A DNA stretch of 35,314 bases from Promethearchaeota archaeon (GCA_030620005.1 JAUXAJ010000018.1:1-35314), one strand, 5' to 3'; positions 17,495 to 25,335 are shown, counted from the first letter of the stretch. A program made the numbers and translations. Notes: generated by a model from the sequence alone, not told the origin.

Positions 17495-18177
17495 AACTCT
17501 GTTCCAAATCCACAATGTGGGCAAATATATTTTCCCGTACCGATAATGGAATATTCTTTCATTTCGATTAAAAACTGATTACAAACGGGACATCTAGGAT
17601 TTTGAGAAGAGAACCAATTTCCTTGAATATTAGGCATGGTTTTTAAAACATTCATGAAATTCGTCTTTTCTTGAGATTTTTTATTGAGTTGAAATATTTG
17701 TTGCTCTTCTGCGATAGATTTTCCTTTTGGAGTTAGAATCATGGTGAATTTCATGTTTTTCGAATTTATTAATAAAGACAGTGTCCGCAATATGGCATTT
17801 TTTTTGTGAGTTGCGAACAATTTTCCCAATTCTGGAGGTGCTAGTGCGACCAAAATTCTTCGTGAATCTTCGTCATCTTTTATTTTTTGAAATAAAAATT
17901 GGTACATTCTCCTCTGATTGTCAAACGCCCATACGAAACTAAAATTTGATATGTCGTAATCCTCGCCGTTTGGTCCCACTATTTTTTTAATACTTTTCAC
18001 AATGGAATAATGATTATAGTTATATATGTTCGAGAGCAAGTCGTCGAAAAATTCTTGTTCTACTATTGGAAACGATTTAAATACGCTCTTTAGAGACAAT
18101 AACTTTACTTGCGTTAGGGTCTGGGTTTTCAAACCATCCCAAGGAGTATACGTGTAAATTGAAAATAAGAGACTCAT
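17491..18177 (-). CDS. unknown protein with C-terminal zinc ribbon
   Basis: 228 residues. The first 180 are a mixed alpha/beta region without a motif I recognise (SLLFSIYTYTPWDGLKTQTL; IVGPNGEDYD; a middle segment VALAPPELGKLF). The C-terminus has two CXXC knuckles (C196/C199 and C219/C222, in RCPVC and ICPHCGFG), a zinc ribbon typical of nucleic-acid or protein binding in archaea. It overlaps the next gene by 4 nt. The opening MSLLFSIYTYTPWDG is reminiscent of regulatory light-chain domains such as roadblock or longin, but this is only an impression. Confidence 0.7.
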   Translation of the reverse strand: MSLLFSIYTYTPWDGLKTQTLTQVKLLSLKSVFKSFPIVEQEFFDDLLSNIYNYNHYSIVKSIKKIVGPNGEDYDISNFSFVWAFDNQRRMYQFLFQKIKDDEDSRRILVALAPPELGKLFATHKKNAILRTLSLLINSKNMKFTMILTPKGKSIAEEQQIFQLNKKSQEKTNFMNVLKTMPNIQGNWFSSQNPRCPVCNQFLIEMKEYSIIGTGKYICPHCGFGTEL

Positions 18178-18442
18178 AATATTATATATATATTCAATTT
18201 TTATAAATCCATTAAATATTGATTCGATTTTTTTTATAATTCAATATACAAATTAATTTTAAATGAAATTTAATTTTCCCGTTTTTAATTCTAAAATCAT
18301 TGAATTTACAATATTAAAAATTTGAATTAAAGATATTTTAAAACATCATCAGTAATATAACGATTTCTTATAATGATAAAATAAATAACATATATTGAAT
18401 TACATTCGTTATATCACGCATGAACTTACTAAATCACGAAAA

Positions 18443-19537
18443 ATGAGTCTTAAAAAATTAAAAATCGGTATATTAGGAGCGACGGGGATCGTTGGTCAGA
18501 ACTACATCAAACTCTTAAGAAACCATCCATGGTTTCAAATAGTAGATGTTGCGGCATCGCCAAGATCAGCTGGTAAATCGTATTTAGAAGCCGTTAGACA
18601 AAAATGGCAAATGTCCATTAGCATACCTCATGATGTTAAAGATTTAATAGTGAGAGATGTTCAAGATTTTGATTCCATTGAACCCGAAATTAGTTTTGTT
18701 TTTTCAGCGATAAGCTTACCAAAAAAAGAAGATATAAAAGATATCGAATTTAAATACGCAAAATTGGGTATTCCAGTCATAAGCAACAACTCTGCTCATA
18801 GATGGACTCCAGACGTTCCAATGATCATTGGCGAAATTAACCACGATCACGTGAACATTATTTCCATCCAACAAAAAAATAGAGGTTTTAAAAAAGGATT
18901 TGTGGTTGTTAAGCCAAATTGTTCGCTTCAAAGCTATCTAACGCCAATTTACGCTTTAGAAAGAGCGGGCTTTAAAGTGGAAAAATTGATATTAACCACG
19001 CTTCAAGCGGTTTCGGGAGCAGGATATCCTGGCGTTCCGTCGTTAGATATGATAGATAATATCGTACCTTATATTGGAGGAGAAGAAGAAAAAACGGAAA
19101 GAGAACCCTTAAAGATTTTAGGAAGGGTTGGAGATGATGGAATTATTAACGACGAAACAATACTGATTAGCGCTACTTGTACAAGAGTTCCTGTAACTGA
19201 CGGTCATACTGCTTGCGTTAACGTTAAATTTAAAGATAAAGTTCCTACAATAGAGGAAATTCTTAAGATCTGGAAAGAATTTAAGTCCGTCCCTCAAGAA
19301 TTACGTCTACCCTATGCTCCAGAGCAACCCATAATTTACTTGGAAAACGAGAATAGACCTCAGCCGAAGAAAGATAGAGATAACGATAATGGGATGGCCG
19401 TTACAGTTGGGCGATTAAGAAAAGACAACGTTTTTGACTACAAATTTGTAGCTTTAAGCCATAATACTGTTAGAGGGGCTGCGGGAGGAGCAATATTAAA
19501 CGCAGAACTACTTAAAGCAAAAGGGTTTTTTGATTAA
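18443..19537 (+). CDS. asd: aspartate-semialdehyde dehydrogenase
   Basis: 364 residues from ATG 18443 (MSLKKLKIGILGATGIVGQN). The frame is open upstream to 18395, but those residues are not family-like. NADP-dependent reduction of aspartyl phosphate to aspartate semialdehyde, the branch point to lysine, threonine and methionine. Seen: the Rossmann motif GATGIVGQ (residues 10-17), the catalytic cysteine C160 in VVKPNCSLQSY, NNSAHRW and IIGEINHDH typical of the archaeal/fungal subclass, and the conserved VPVTDGHTACVNV. Ends in a conserved HNTVRGAAGGAILNAELL. Stands alone; no other lysine or threonine genes are nearby. Confidence 0.95.
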   Translation: MSLKKLKIGILGATGIVGQNYIKLLRNHPWFQIVDVAASPRSAGKSYLEAVRQKWQMSISIPHDVKDLIVRDVQDFDSIEPEISFVFSAISLPKKEDIKDIEFKYAKLGIPVISNNSAHRWTPDVPMIIGEINHDHVNIISIQQKNRGFKKGFVVVKPNCSLQSYLTPIYALERAGFKVEKLILTTLQAVSGAGYPGVPSLDMIDNIVPYIGGEEEKTEREPLKILGRVGDDGIINDETILISATCTRVPVTDGHTACVNVKFKDKVPTIEEILKIWKEFKSVPQELRLPYAPEQPIIYLENENRPQPKKDRDNDNGMAVTVGRLRKDNVFDYKFVALSHNTVRGAAGGAILNAELLKAKGFFD

Positions 19538-19647
19538 AAATAGAACAAATAATAATAATCAATCAGAAAAATTTCTTTTTGAAATTTTTACTTATTTTTA
19601 TTCAAAAACAATATTTATTTTAAAAAATTAAAAAGGAATGGTATAAA

Positions 19648-20886
19648 ATGAACGATTATATAATTAGCGAAGAAAATAAGAAGTTAAAAGAAGAAGTTCA
19701 AGCATTTGTTAAAGACGAAGTCCCGCCCTCTTTGCTGAAAAAAATGGACAAGGACGAGATTCAATATCCAAAAGAATACTTGCAAAATCTTGCCAGGCAT
19801 AATCTCTTAGGATTAAGATTTGATAAGAAATATGGTGGACGAGGTTTAAATTGGGAAAGCGAAGTTATTGCTCTTGAAGAAATAGGCGTTTTAGGAATGT
19901 CTCTTGGGTGCTTGTTCTCGCTAGTAAGTATATGCGGAGAAGCACTGCAGTTGTTCGGAACGGAAGAACAAAAGCAAAAATACCTAAAGCCCATGTTAGA
20001 AGGAAAGATATTTACTGCTGAAGCGTTGACAGAACCAAGGGGAGGATCTGACTTCTTTGGAGCAACATCCACGGCAGTAAAAGAAGGAGATTATTACATT
20101 CTTAACGGAGAAAAACGATTTGTTGTCGGCGCTGAAGGAGCAGATTTCTTCTTGGTTTACGCTAAAACGGATCCTAAGGCCAAGTCTCACGAGTCAATAA
20201 GTCTTTTTATCGTAGATAAGACGGAAGGCGTGAGTACTGAATACATTTACGGATTGTTAGGAACTAGGGGTGGTGGCGCTGGTCGGCTCAAATTTACAAA
20301 TGTTAAAGTTCCAAAGGAAAACATGATCCTTGAAGAAGGAAAAGGAGGCAAAATATTTTATCAAATGATGGTTCCAGAACGAATGACAAGCGCAGCAGGG
20401 ATCTTAGGGACTGCAAGAGCTTGCTTGAGAATTGCCACGAAATATAGCACCAAGAGAAAGGCTTTTGGACAAATAATAAAGAAATTTCAAGCAGTTAACT
20501 TCAAAATTGCAGATAGCATCACGCTTTTAGATGCTGCTAGGGCAATTGTTTTCAATACAGCAAGAACGATTGACGCTGGAGCTCCACCAGAATTGCAAAG
20601 AAGAATGGTGTCGGAATCGAAAAAATTTTCTACAGAATCATGCTGGCAAGTCATTAATGACGCTATGCAAGTAATGGGCGGAATTGGATATACAACCGTG
20701 TATCCTATTGAGCGCTTGCTAAGAGACGCACGCTTGAGCATGATTTGGACAGGAACATCAAATGTGATGAGAATGATAATCCAGCACGAATATTATAAAG
20801 AAGTTCTTAGCGACAAATGGCTTGGTCGAGATGTGGAACAGGATGCCATAGACAGCGATGCTGAAGAAGAAAAGCACTATGGCTAA
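19648..20886 (+). CDS. acyl-CoA dehydrogenase family flavoprotein
   Basis: 412 residues with the three-part fold: helical N domain (1-120), beta domain with the FAD/substrate motif [16 protein letters not shown], and helical C domain with RKAFGQ and [10 protein letters not shown]. It oxidises acyl-CoA to enoyl-CoA and passes electrons to ETF or another acceptor. At the position of the usual catalytic glutamate (YEGT in medium-chain enzymes) this protein reads IWTGTSNV, so the base, if present, must be elsewhere, as in the long-chain and isovaleryl types. The acidic tail [11 protein letters not shown] is unusual. GGAATGGT lies just upstream of ATG. No ETF genes are visible in the window. Confidence 0.93.
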   Translation: MNDYIISEENKKLKEEVQAFVKDEVPPSLLKKMDKDEIQYPKEYLQNLARHNLLGLRFDKKYGGRGLNWESEVIALEEIGVLGMSLGCLFSLVSICGEALQLFGTEEQKQKYLKPMLEGKIFTAEALTEPRGGSDFFGATSTAVKEGDYYILNGEKRFVVGAEGADFFLVYAKTDPKAKSHESISLFIVDKTEGVSTEYIYGLLGTRGGGAGRLKFTNVKVPKENMILEEGKGGKIFYQMMVPERMTSAAGILGTARACLRIATKYSTKRKAFGQIIKKFQAVNFKIADSITLLDAARAIVFNTARTIDAGAPPELQRRMVSESKKFSTESCWQVINDAMQVMGGIGYTTVYPIERLLRDARLSMIWTGTSNVMRMIIQHEYYKEVLSDKWLGRDVEQDAIDSDAEEEKHYG

Positions 20887-20963
20887 AAATTTGTTAGACT
20901 TTTATTCCAATTAAACATGAATTAGATAATAAATAAAAAAATAGATTATTTTAGTAAAATAAT

Positions 20964-22142
20964 TTAATTTCCCTTAGATTTATATCGTACTTTAACTAAC
21001 AATTTACGCAATTCAATTAAATCGCTATCTTTTTCAATATATTTCTTTTTAGCGCCTTCTGAAAGTGGAACAGATTCTATTTTATTTGATTTAAGGGATA
21101 CCATTTTGCCAAAATCTCCATTTAATACCAATTTCATTGCCGCTAAACCATATCTCAATCCTAAAATTCGATCAAAGGCGTTCGGAGTTCCAGCTCTCAT
21201 TGTATGTCCCAAAACAACGCTTCTACATTCGTACACAACTCCATTCTTTGCAAATTCTTCCTTTAAATCGTCTCTTAAATTCAATTCCTTAACGAGAATT
21301 TGGGACATGTTCAAAGCAGGCAATATTGGATTGCCAAAAACGTCCTTTGGTAAATTTTCAATAGTCTCTTTAGAAATGGTTTTAAAATCTCGATTTAATG
21401 ATTCTTCCGTTGGATAGGCCCCTTCAGAACACGCTATGATATGGAAATTATAACCGCTTCTTGCTCTTCTTTTAAGGGTTTCAACAACATGCCTCTCTAG
21501 ATCGAACGGCGTTTCGGGAATTAGAATGATATCTGCTCCCGTTGATAATCCGCTATACATTGTAAGAAATCCTGCGTCCCTGCCCATTATTTTGACTATA
21601 AAAACTCGTTGATGCGAGCGGGCTGTCGTCGTTAAATTATCCATGGCATTTGAAGCAAGTTGAGTTCCGCTCCAAAAACCAAACGTGTATTCCGTTCCAG
21701 CCAGATCGTTGTCAATAGTTTTAGGACAGCCGATTACATTCACTTTAGTGTATTTATACATCGTATCAGCCACACCCAAACTATCGTCTCCACCGATTAC
21801 TATGAGCGCATCGATTCCTAAAACATCAAATTGAGCCGACATCTCCTTAGCAATCTTTTCTTTGAGTTTCTCTTTTTCTTCTTCAGTTTTAGCTTGTTTG
21901 ACCGCTTTAAAAGGATTAGTCCTACTGGTGTATATGTATGTTCCACCGATGGTGTGAAGGTCGTCATGCTCAGCAATATTCAAGGGAATGATTAAATTTT
22001 CCATGAAACCTTTCCATCCTCTTTCAATTCCAATGACTTCAACTCCAGCATCAAACGCTTTCAACATTATCCCGTAAATAACGCTGTTTAATCCGGGGCA
22101 ATCGCCACCGCTCGTGAGTATTCCTATTTTCTTGACTATCAT
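20964..22142 (-). CDS. pfp: 6-phosphofructokinase, predicted pyrophosphate-dependent
   Basis: 392 residues of the PfkA family: SGGDCPGLN at the N-terminus (phosphoryl donor site), IGGDDSLGVA (117-125), PKTIDNDL (140-147), and MGRDAGFLTM. In this family the residue after GGD is glycine in ATP enzymes and aspartate in PPi enzymes. The residue before TIDND is glycine in ATP enzymes and lysine in PPi enzymes. Here both are of the PPi type (GGDD and PKTIDND), so the enzyme should use pyrophosphate and work reversibly between glycolysis and gluconeogenesis. Convergent with the acyl-CoA dehydrogenase gene. Confidence 0.93.
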   Translation of the reverse strand: MIVKKIGILTSGGDCPGLNSVIYGIMLKAFDAGVEVIGIERGWKGFMENLIIPLNIAEHDDLHTIGGTYIYTSRTNPFKAVKQAKTEEEKEKLKEKIAKEMSAQFDVLGIDALIVIGGDDSLGVADTMYKYTKVNVIGCPKTIDNDLAGTEYTFGFWSGTQLASNAMDNLTTTARSHQRVFIVKIMGRDAGFLTMYSGLSTGADIILIPETPFDLERHVVETLKRRARSGYNFHIIACSEGAYPTEESLNRDFKTISKETIENLPKDVFGNPILPALNMSQILVKELNLRDDLKEEFAKNGVVYECRSVVLGHTMRAGTPNAFDRILGLRYGLAAMKLVLNGDFGKMVSLKSNKIESVPLSEGAKKKYIEKDSDLIELRKLLVKVRYKSKGN

Positions 22143-22338
22143 TTCATCTTACCACATAATTTTAATTCAATTAATTTAATAATTAAGCCATTTTACATTA
22201 AAAAAGTTATGAAAACCTTAAACTTCTTAATAATTAAATTAGAATTTCATATCTATTCAACTTACAGAAAAATATAAATTTTAGGCTTCTTTTAAAAAAT
22301 GAGAGATAAAATTAAATTGAAATTTTTGGGAAAAAAAT

Positions 22339-22821
22339 TTGGCTAGAAGCATAGATTTTAGATACCTCATTCCAGAAAAGATTTATAATGAAATTACCCA
22401 AAAAGCGAAGGAAGAGCTTCCTAATATAGTTCATGGCTGGATATTCGCCGAACGCAAGGAAAACTTCGGTATCGTTTCAAAATTCATAATGAATCCAGAG
22501 TTAAAAAAAACTAAAATCCACCAAAAGCCGCGAAGCTGGATGAGATACAAAAAATCCAAAATCTACAACATGCGAAAATTTAAAGAGACACTTGGCGTTG
22601 ATATCGCTTGGCAATGGCATAGCCATCCATCTGGGAACGAAAAACTGCATAACATTGACAAGAGAATTTTAAAGTACTTATCAAATGGTGTGATGATAAT
22701 TATCATCCCGTCAATACCGGAAAAAAATCAAAAAGCTCATCTTGTTGGTTGGTATTACGATAAGCGCTATACTAAAAAGCCTATCATTGAAAAAATGGTT
22801 TTTGAGATAATCTCTGAGTAG
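22339..22821 (+). CDS. JAMM/MPN-like protein
   Basis: 160 residues from TTG 22339 (MARSIDFRYLIP); no ATG is available in frame, because an upstream TGA at 22318 closes the frame. The metal motif HSHPSG with an aspartate ten residues further (H94, H96, D107) fits the JAMM pattern HXHX10D, and the preceding strand WQWHSH and following hydrophobic strand VMIIIIPS match the fold. The catalytic glutamate normally in a P-x-E-x-x-G motif is not at its place (P28-N-I-V-H-G). The protein may bind zinc without classical deubiquitinase chemistry or use a shifted acid such as E38 in FAERK. Asgard archaea encode ubiquitin-like systems, but no such partner is seen next to it. Confidence 0.6.
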   Translation: MARSIDFRYLIPEKIYNEITQKAKEELPNIVHGWIFAERKENFGIVSKFIMNPELKKTKIHQKPRSWMRYKKSKIYNMRKFKETLGVDIAWQWHSHPSGNEKLHNIDKRILKYLSNGVMIIIIPSIPEKNQKAHLVGWYYDKRYTKKPIIEKMVFEIISE

Positions 22822-22831
22822 ATGAAATTCA

Positions 22832-22978
22832 TGTTTAATTCTTGTTTTTATATTTACAATGTTTAATTCTTGTTTTTATATTTACAATTCTTTCAAGCGC
22901 CATGAAAAAGTATTAAAATTTTAATACATGTTTAATTCTTGTTTTTATATTTACAATTCTTTCAAGCGCCATGAAAAA
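22832..22978 (+). repeat. direct repeats upstream of tRNA-Ser
   Basis: Three copies of a 28-29 nt unit beginning TGTTTAATTCTTG and ending TTTACAA lie at 22832, 22860 and 22929. The second and third copies extend a further 21 nt (TTCTTTCAAGCGCCATGAAAA), so the large unit is about 50 nt. The first two copies are directly adjacent. They are nearly perfect and AT-rich. Recent duplication is the simplest reading. They are too few and too close for a CRISPR. Confidence 0.8.
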
Positions 22979-23017
22979 AAATTTTTCATTTTTAGCAAGC
23001 GTCGCTTAGCCTGGTAG

Positions 23018-23039
23018 AACGCATGGGAAGCGTGCCGAG
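23018..23039 (+). other. 22-nt BHB intron in the D loop of tRNA-Ser
   Basis: Bulges AGA (23016-23018) and AGA (23038-23040) flank the 4-bp helix TGGT/GCCG (two wobble pairs). The inner helix is ACGC/GCGT. Cutting after AG in both bulges restores the D stem GCT/AGC. One of the shortest possible tRNA introns. Confidence 0.85.
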
Positions 23040-23086
23040 AGCGCTGGATTGCTAATCCAGTGTCCGTACGGATCCGTGGGTTCGAA

Positions 23087-23114
23087 AGATATTCGTGACC
23101 GAATATTCCGAAAT
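23087..23114 (+). other. 28-nt BHB intron at 59/60 of tRNA-Ser
   Basis: The central helix TTCG (23081-23084) pairs with CGAA (23109-23112). The 5' bulge is AAA (23085-23087) and the 3' bulge ATT (23113-23115), with outer helix GTGGG/CCCAC and an inner hairpin ATATTCG/CGAATAT. Cuts after the second bulge base give the exact loop TTCGAAT. Confidence 0.92.
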
Positions 23115-23155
23115 TCCCACCGCTTGCGCATTTATTATCAATTAGATGGCAATGA

Positions 23156-23278
23156 ATCGTGAAACTGATCGAAGAACCATCGAGAAGGATCCCCGTCATG
23201 GCGGAAACAGATGCTCTGGTAATAGGAGGCGGACTGGCTGATCTCTCTGCTTTGCTGAAATGTTGCAACCAGATATGA
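23156..23278 (+). pseudogene. fragment of an HdrA-like FAD-binding protein gene
   Basis: One frame reads LIEEPSRRIPVM, then DALVIGGGLADLSALLK, and stops at TGA 23276. This matches the linker and dinucleotide-binding start (LEPL....P / ALVIGGG.AG..AAL) of heterodisulfide reductase subunit A and related flavoproteins. Only about 40 codons remain, the third glycine of GxGxxG is aspartate, and nothing similar continues on either side. It begins 28 nt after tRNA-Ser and is visibly more GC-rich than its surroundings, which points to a transferred or translocated scrap. Other FAD enzymes could also supply such a fragment. Confidence 0.5.
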
Positions 23279-23472
23279 GAGTTGTTAATTTTTTAGTTTT
23301 GTTAAAGAAAGACAGCGAATTAAAGACATTTGACTTGAAATATTAAAGCTTTAAAACTTGAAATAAAATTATTCTTATTGGTAAGGCTTGGAATAAGATT
23401 TTGAGAAAAAAGAAAAATTTAAAATTTTGAATTATTTGATGTTTTTTTTTAATGAAAATATACTACATTTAT

Positions 23473-23778
23473 TTATATTTTCATACCAGCTAATTTTAGA
23501 TTATCTCTCATACTCATCACGGGTTCCATTTTCCATGAGTATCCTTTAATCCCACTAAATAAACTCATAACCTTGCTAATATAAAGTCTGGCTTCTGCGA
23601 TTTTATTATCATCCACATATATGATTTCATAAGCCTTTACACCATTTAATCCATCGGCTGCTATTAAAATCTGCCATTTCTTTATATAAGGTGGTAATTC
23701 AGTAAGTTTACTTGCTATTTTCATGATCTCATCTGATTTATTAAAAGGAGCCCACATTTGTAACATATAAATTGCCAT
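23473..23778 (-). CDS. unknown 101-residue protein
   Basis: Starts MAIYMLQMWAPF and ends MRDNLKLAGMKI. The pattern of strands and helices (IYMLQMW, helix with DEIMKIASKL, KKWQILIAAD, KAYEIIYVD, helix EARLYISKVMSLF, YSWKMEPVM) suggests a small ferredoxin-like alpha/beta barrel domain such as those of dimeric EthD- or antibiotic-monooxygenase-like proteins. I do not recognise a specific family. The start is well supported by GAGGTG followed by 8 nt and ATG, plus a TATA box. It is a stand-alone gene between the two tRNA genes. Confidence 0.75.
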   Translation of the reverse strand: MAIYMLQMWAPFNKSDEIMKIASKLTELPPYIKKWQILIAADGLNGVKAYEIIYVDDNKIAEARLYISKVMSLFSGIKGYSWKMEPVMSMRDNLKLAGMKI

Positions 23779-23816
23779 ATTCTTTACACCTCTTTGAATT
23801 ACTTTTATTTATAAAT
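23779..23816 (-). promoter_or_regulatory. TATA box and strong ribosome-binding site of the 23473-23778 gene
   Basis: On the minus strand ATTTATAAAT (23816-23807) is a good archaeal TATA element. AGAGGTG lies 8 nt before ATG 23778. The GGTG-8 nt spacing here with a normal ATG calibrates the near-cognate starts at 5627, 11628 and 25765. Confidence 0.65.
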
Positions 23817-24073
23817 GCTTTGGAGAAAATTTCTAATTAAATTTGGATTAGAAGAAATACTAGACAATTTAATATTTAAACGTTGCATTTTATCAAAAAT
23901 GATGATCAATTTCACTAAACTACGATAATTAATAACTTGTTTTAATAATTAGCAAAAAATTTTAAACAATACATCCCGAATACTTCAATCCTTTATCTCT
24001 TCTTCAACGTAAGATATTCGGCCAAAATAAGTTTTTTTCTCATAAGTTTTAAATAATTTATGATATTAATAAT

Positions 24074-24148
24074 GATAACATCACGCTGGGAAAGTTTCAC
24101 TTGACGGGTATTCCACCGGCACCAAGGGGTGTGCCTCAAATTGAAAAC
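24074..24148 (+). pseudogene. dnaK fragment ending at the tRNA-Val gene
   Basis: One frame reads [20 protein letters not shown] followed by PQIE, the highly conserved substrate-binding segment of Hsp70/DnaK ([20 protein letters not shown]). No start, no flanking DnaK sequence, and the similarity stops 4 nt before the first base of tRNA-Val. The following codons run into the tRNA. About 25 codons of GC-richer sequence, so a relic or rearranged piece and not a gene. Confidence 0.75.
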
Positions 24149-24171
24149 GAGCCCGTAGTCTAGAGGTTATG

Positions 24172-24199
24172 ACTTAACTTTCTATAAGTTGAGTAATAT
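24172..24199 (+). other. 28-nt BHB intron in the D stem of tRNA-Val
   Basis: GTTA (24166-24169) pairs with TAAT (24194-24197). Bulges are TGA (24170-24172) and ATA (24198-24200); the inner helix CTTAACTT/AAGTTGAG has 8 bp. Cutting after the second bulge base restores the D-stem strand GAC and G26. Splicing lies between the first and second base of that strand. Confidence 0.88.
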
Positions 24200-24209
24200 A
24201 CGTCGCGCT

Positions 24210-24239
24210 AACAATAAGCATCGTGCTTAGCATCGCGAA
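24210..24239 (+). other. 30-nt BHB intron in the anticodon loop of tRNA-Val
   Basis: CGCG (24204-24207) pairs with CGCG (24234-24237). The bulges are CTA (24208-24210) and AAT (24238-24240), with an internal hairpin TAAGCA/TGCTTA. Splicing after the second base of each joins CT to TACAC. The intron therefore lies between positions 33 and 34, not at the canonical 37/38. Confidence 0.85.
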
Positions 24240-24361
24240 TACACCGCGAAGGTCGGGGGATCGATACCCTCCGGGCTCACCATTCATCAATTAAAAAAAG
24301 TATTTTTACTACCCTGTTTGACATTAAAGCGATCAAGTCTTTAAAGAACTACCTTAAAAAC

Positions 24362-25147
24362 CTATTCAAATATTTTTTTAATTCTATATGATCTTATGGC
24401 GCTTATTTTACATTTTTTAAGATCCTTGCCCACATGTGCTATTATTCCTGGAGCATCAGTGTTTTGTTTAAATAAAACGATGTGTTCAAAGAAAGAGTAT
24501 CTTTCAATGGATATTATATCTCTCAAGTGACCTTTACTTATCAGTGCTTTTTTGAGTTGGTTTTTAGTTGAGCCATTTACTATGATACCTTCAATGTTTT
24601 CATTTACAATTTTATTAAACATTTTAAGAGTTTTTACGTCTATTTCTCCTTGAATTTTGTGATCTTCCGCATTAACTTTTAAAATTTTAACATAAAGGGG
24701 AAAATTATCAATAAACTCGTATGCTCTAACGATTTCCTTCAAGGATTTTTCTTTATCGTGACATAATTGTTTTCTTAACCCGTGTAATGGTAGTAAAACA
24801 TCTACTTTTGGATTTAAAATAGCGCAGTCGACAAAAATTCCGAATCCAACCTTCCCGACATCGACCATCGTTCCTTTATAAACACGGCCAACTCGAACTT
24901 CTTCAAAATCATGAATGCTACCAACTTCTTTCTTTAATAGATTTAATACGAATATTTCTTCCGGACCGCTAATCGTGATTTCAAACCTTTTATCAAATTC
25001 CCTTAATTTTTTAATTTTAATCTTAGTTTTTGAAAAGCCACCGGTTTTTTCGTTTAAATACTTGAGATACCTTATAGATATGTCTTTTTTATCCCATTCT
25101 GAAGCTATATTCCGTATTTTATCGAAAAGAACAATATTTTTTACCAT
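24362..25147 (-). CDS. DUF2110 family archaeal protein
   Basis: 261 residues. The centre reads EVRVGRVYKGTMVDVGKVGF followed by GIFVDCAI and LLPLHGLRKQL, which is the conserved S1-like block of the archaeal DUF2110 family. The C-terminal half (EGIIVNGSTKNQLKKALISK, then IISIERYSFFEHIVLFKQ) also fits. The S1-type beta barrel suggests RNA binding; no function is established. Transcribed away from the profilin pair, with which it shares a 190-nt divergent spacer. Confidence 0.75.
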   Translation of the reverse strand: MVKNIVLFDKIRNIASEWDKKDISIRYLKYLNEKTGGFSKTKIKIKKLREFDKRFEITISGPEEIFVLNLLKKEVGSIHDFEEVRVGRVYKGTMVDVGKVGFGIFVDCAILNPKVDVLLPLHGLRKQLCHDKEKSLKEIVRAYEFIDNFPLYVKILKVNAEDHKIQGEIDVKTLKMFNKIVNENIEGIIVNGSTKNQLKKALISKGHLRDIISIERYSFFEHIVLFKQNTDAPGIIAHVGKDLKKCKISAIRSYRIKKIFE

Positions 25148-25335
25148 TGAAAACCATTAAGAAAAATAAAAGTTCGATATGTTGATAATGAAATTATTTC
25201 TAATGTAAAAAATTTTACTCACTATTGAAAAAATGGCAATCTTAATTCTAATTCTAAAAAGATTTAAATTGCTATAGTTCTATTTTAGTTTAAAAAATAA
25301 TAATTAAAATTATTTTGATGAAGTTGTAAAAAATC

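Larger units (their letters stand above)
22995..23128 (+). tRNA. tRNA-Ser(GCT) with two introns
   Basis: Acceptor GCAAGCG pairs perfectly with CGCTTGC (23121-23127), discriminator G; CCA is not encoded. After removing 23018-23039 and 23087-23114 the parts are D arm GCT-TAGCCTGGTAG-AGC, anticodon arm CTGGA-TTGCTAA-TCCAG (anticodon GCT), a long variable arm with TCCG/CGGA typical of serine tRNA, and T arm GTGGG-TTCGAAT-CCCAC. The anticodon arm itself is uninterrupted; the introns sit in the D loop and between 59 and 60 of the T loop, both non-canonical positions. Confidence 0.93.
24149..24279 (+). tRNA. tRNA-Val(TAC) with two introns, CCA encoded
   Basis: Acceptor GAGCCCG pairs with CGGGCTC (24272-24278), discriminator A, then CCA at 24280-24282. 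Removing 24172-24199 and 24210-24239 gives D arm GTC-TAGAGGTTAT-GAC, G26, anticodon arm TCGCG-CTTACAC-CGCGA, variable loop AGGTC, and T arm GGGGG-ATCGATA-CCCTC (one G-T pair). CTTACAC is the common valine loop with anticodon TAC, and the D arm is valine-like. The T loop ATCGATA departs from TTCRANN. Without intron removal no cloverleaf can be drawn. Confidence 0.87.

Noticed and set aside
22832..22978. CRISPR array.
   Set aside because: Only three copies, two of them directly adjacent, no uniform spacers and no cas genes nearby.
24009..24070. Minus-strand frame reading KTYEKKTYFGRISYVEEEIK and a stop.
   Set aside because: Looks protein-like but has no start codon, is only about 26 codons, and has no recognisable family; kept as chance or a relic.
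24208..24249. tRNA-Val with anticodon AAC and a canonical 37/38 intron.
   Set aside because: The bases around those positions do not form a 4-bp helix with 3-nt bulges, while the CGCG/CGCG BHB giving TAC does; A34 is also rare in archaea.
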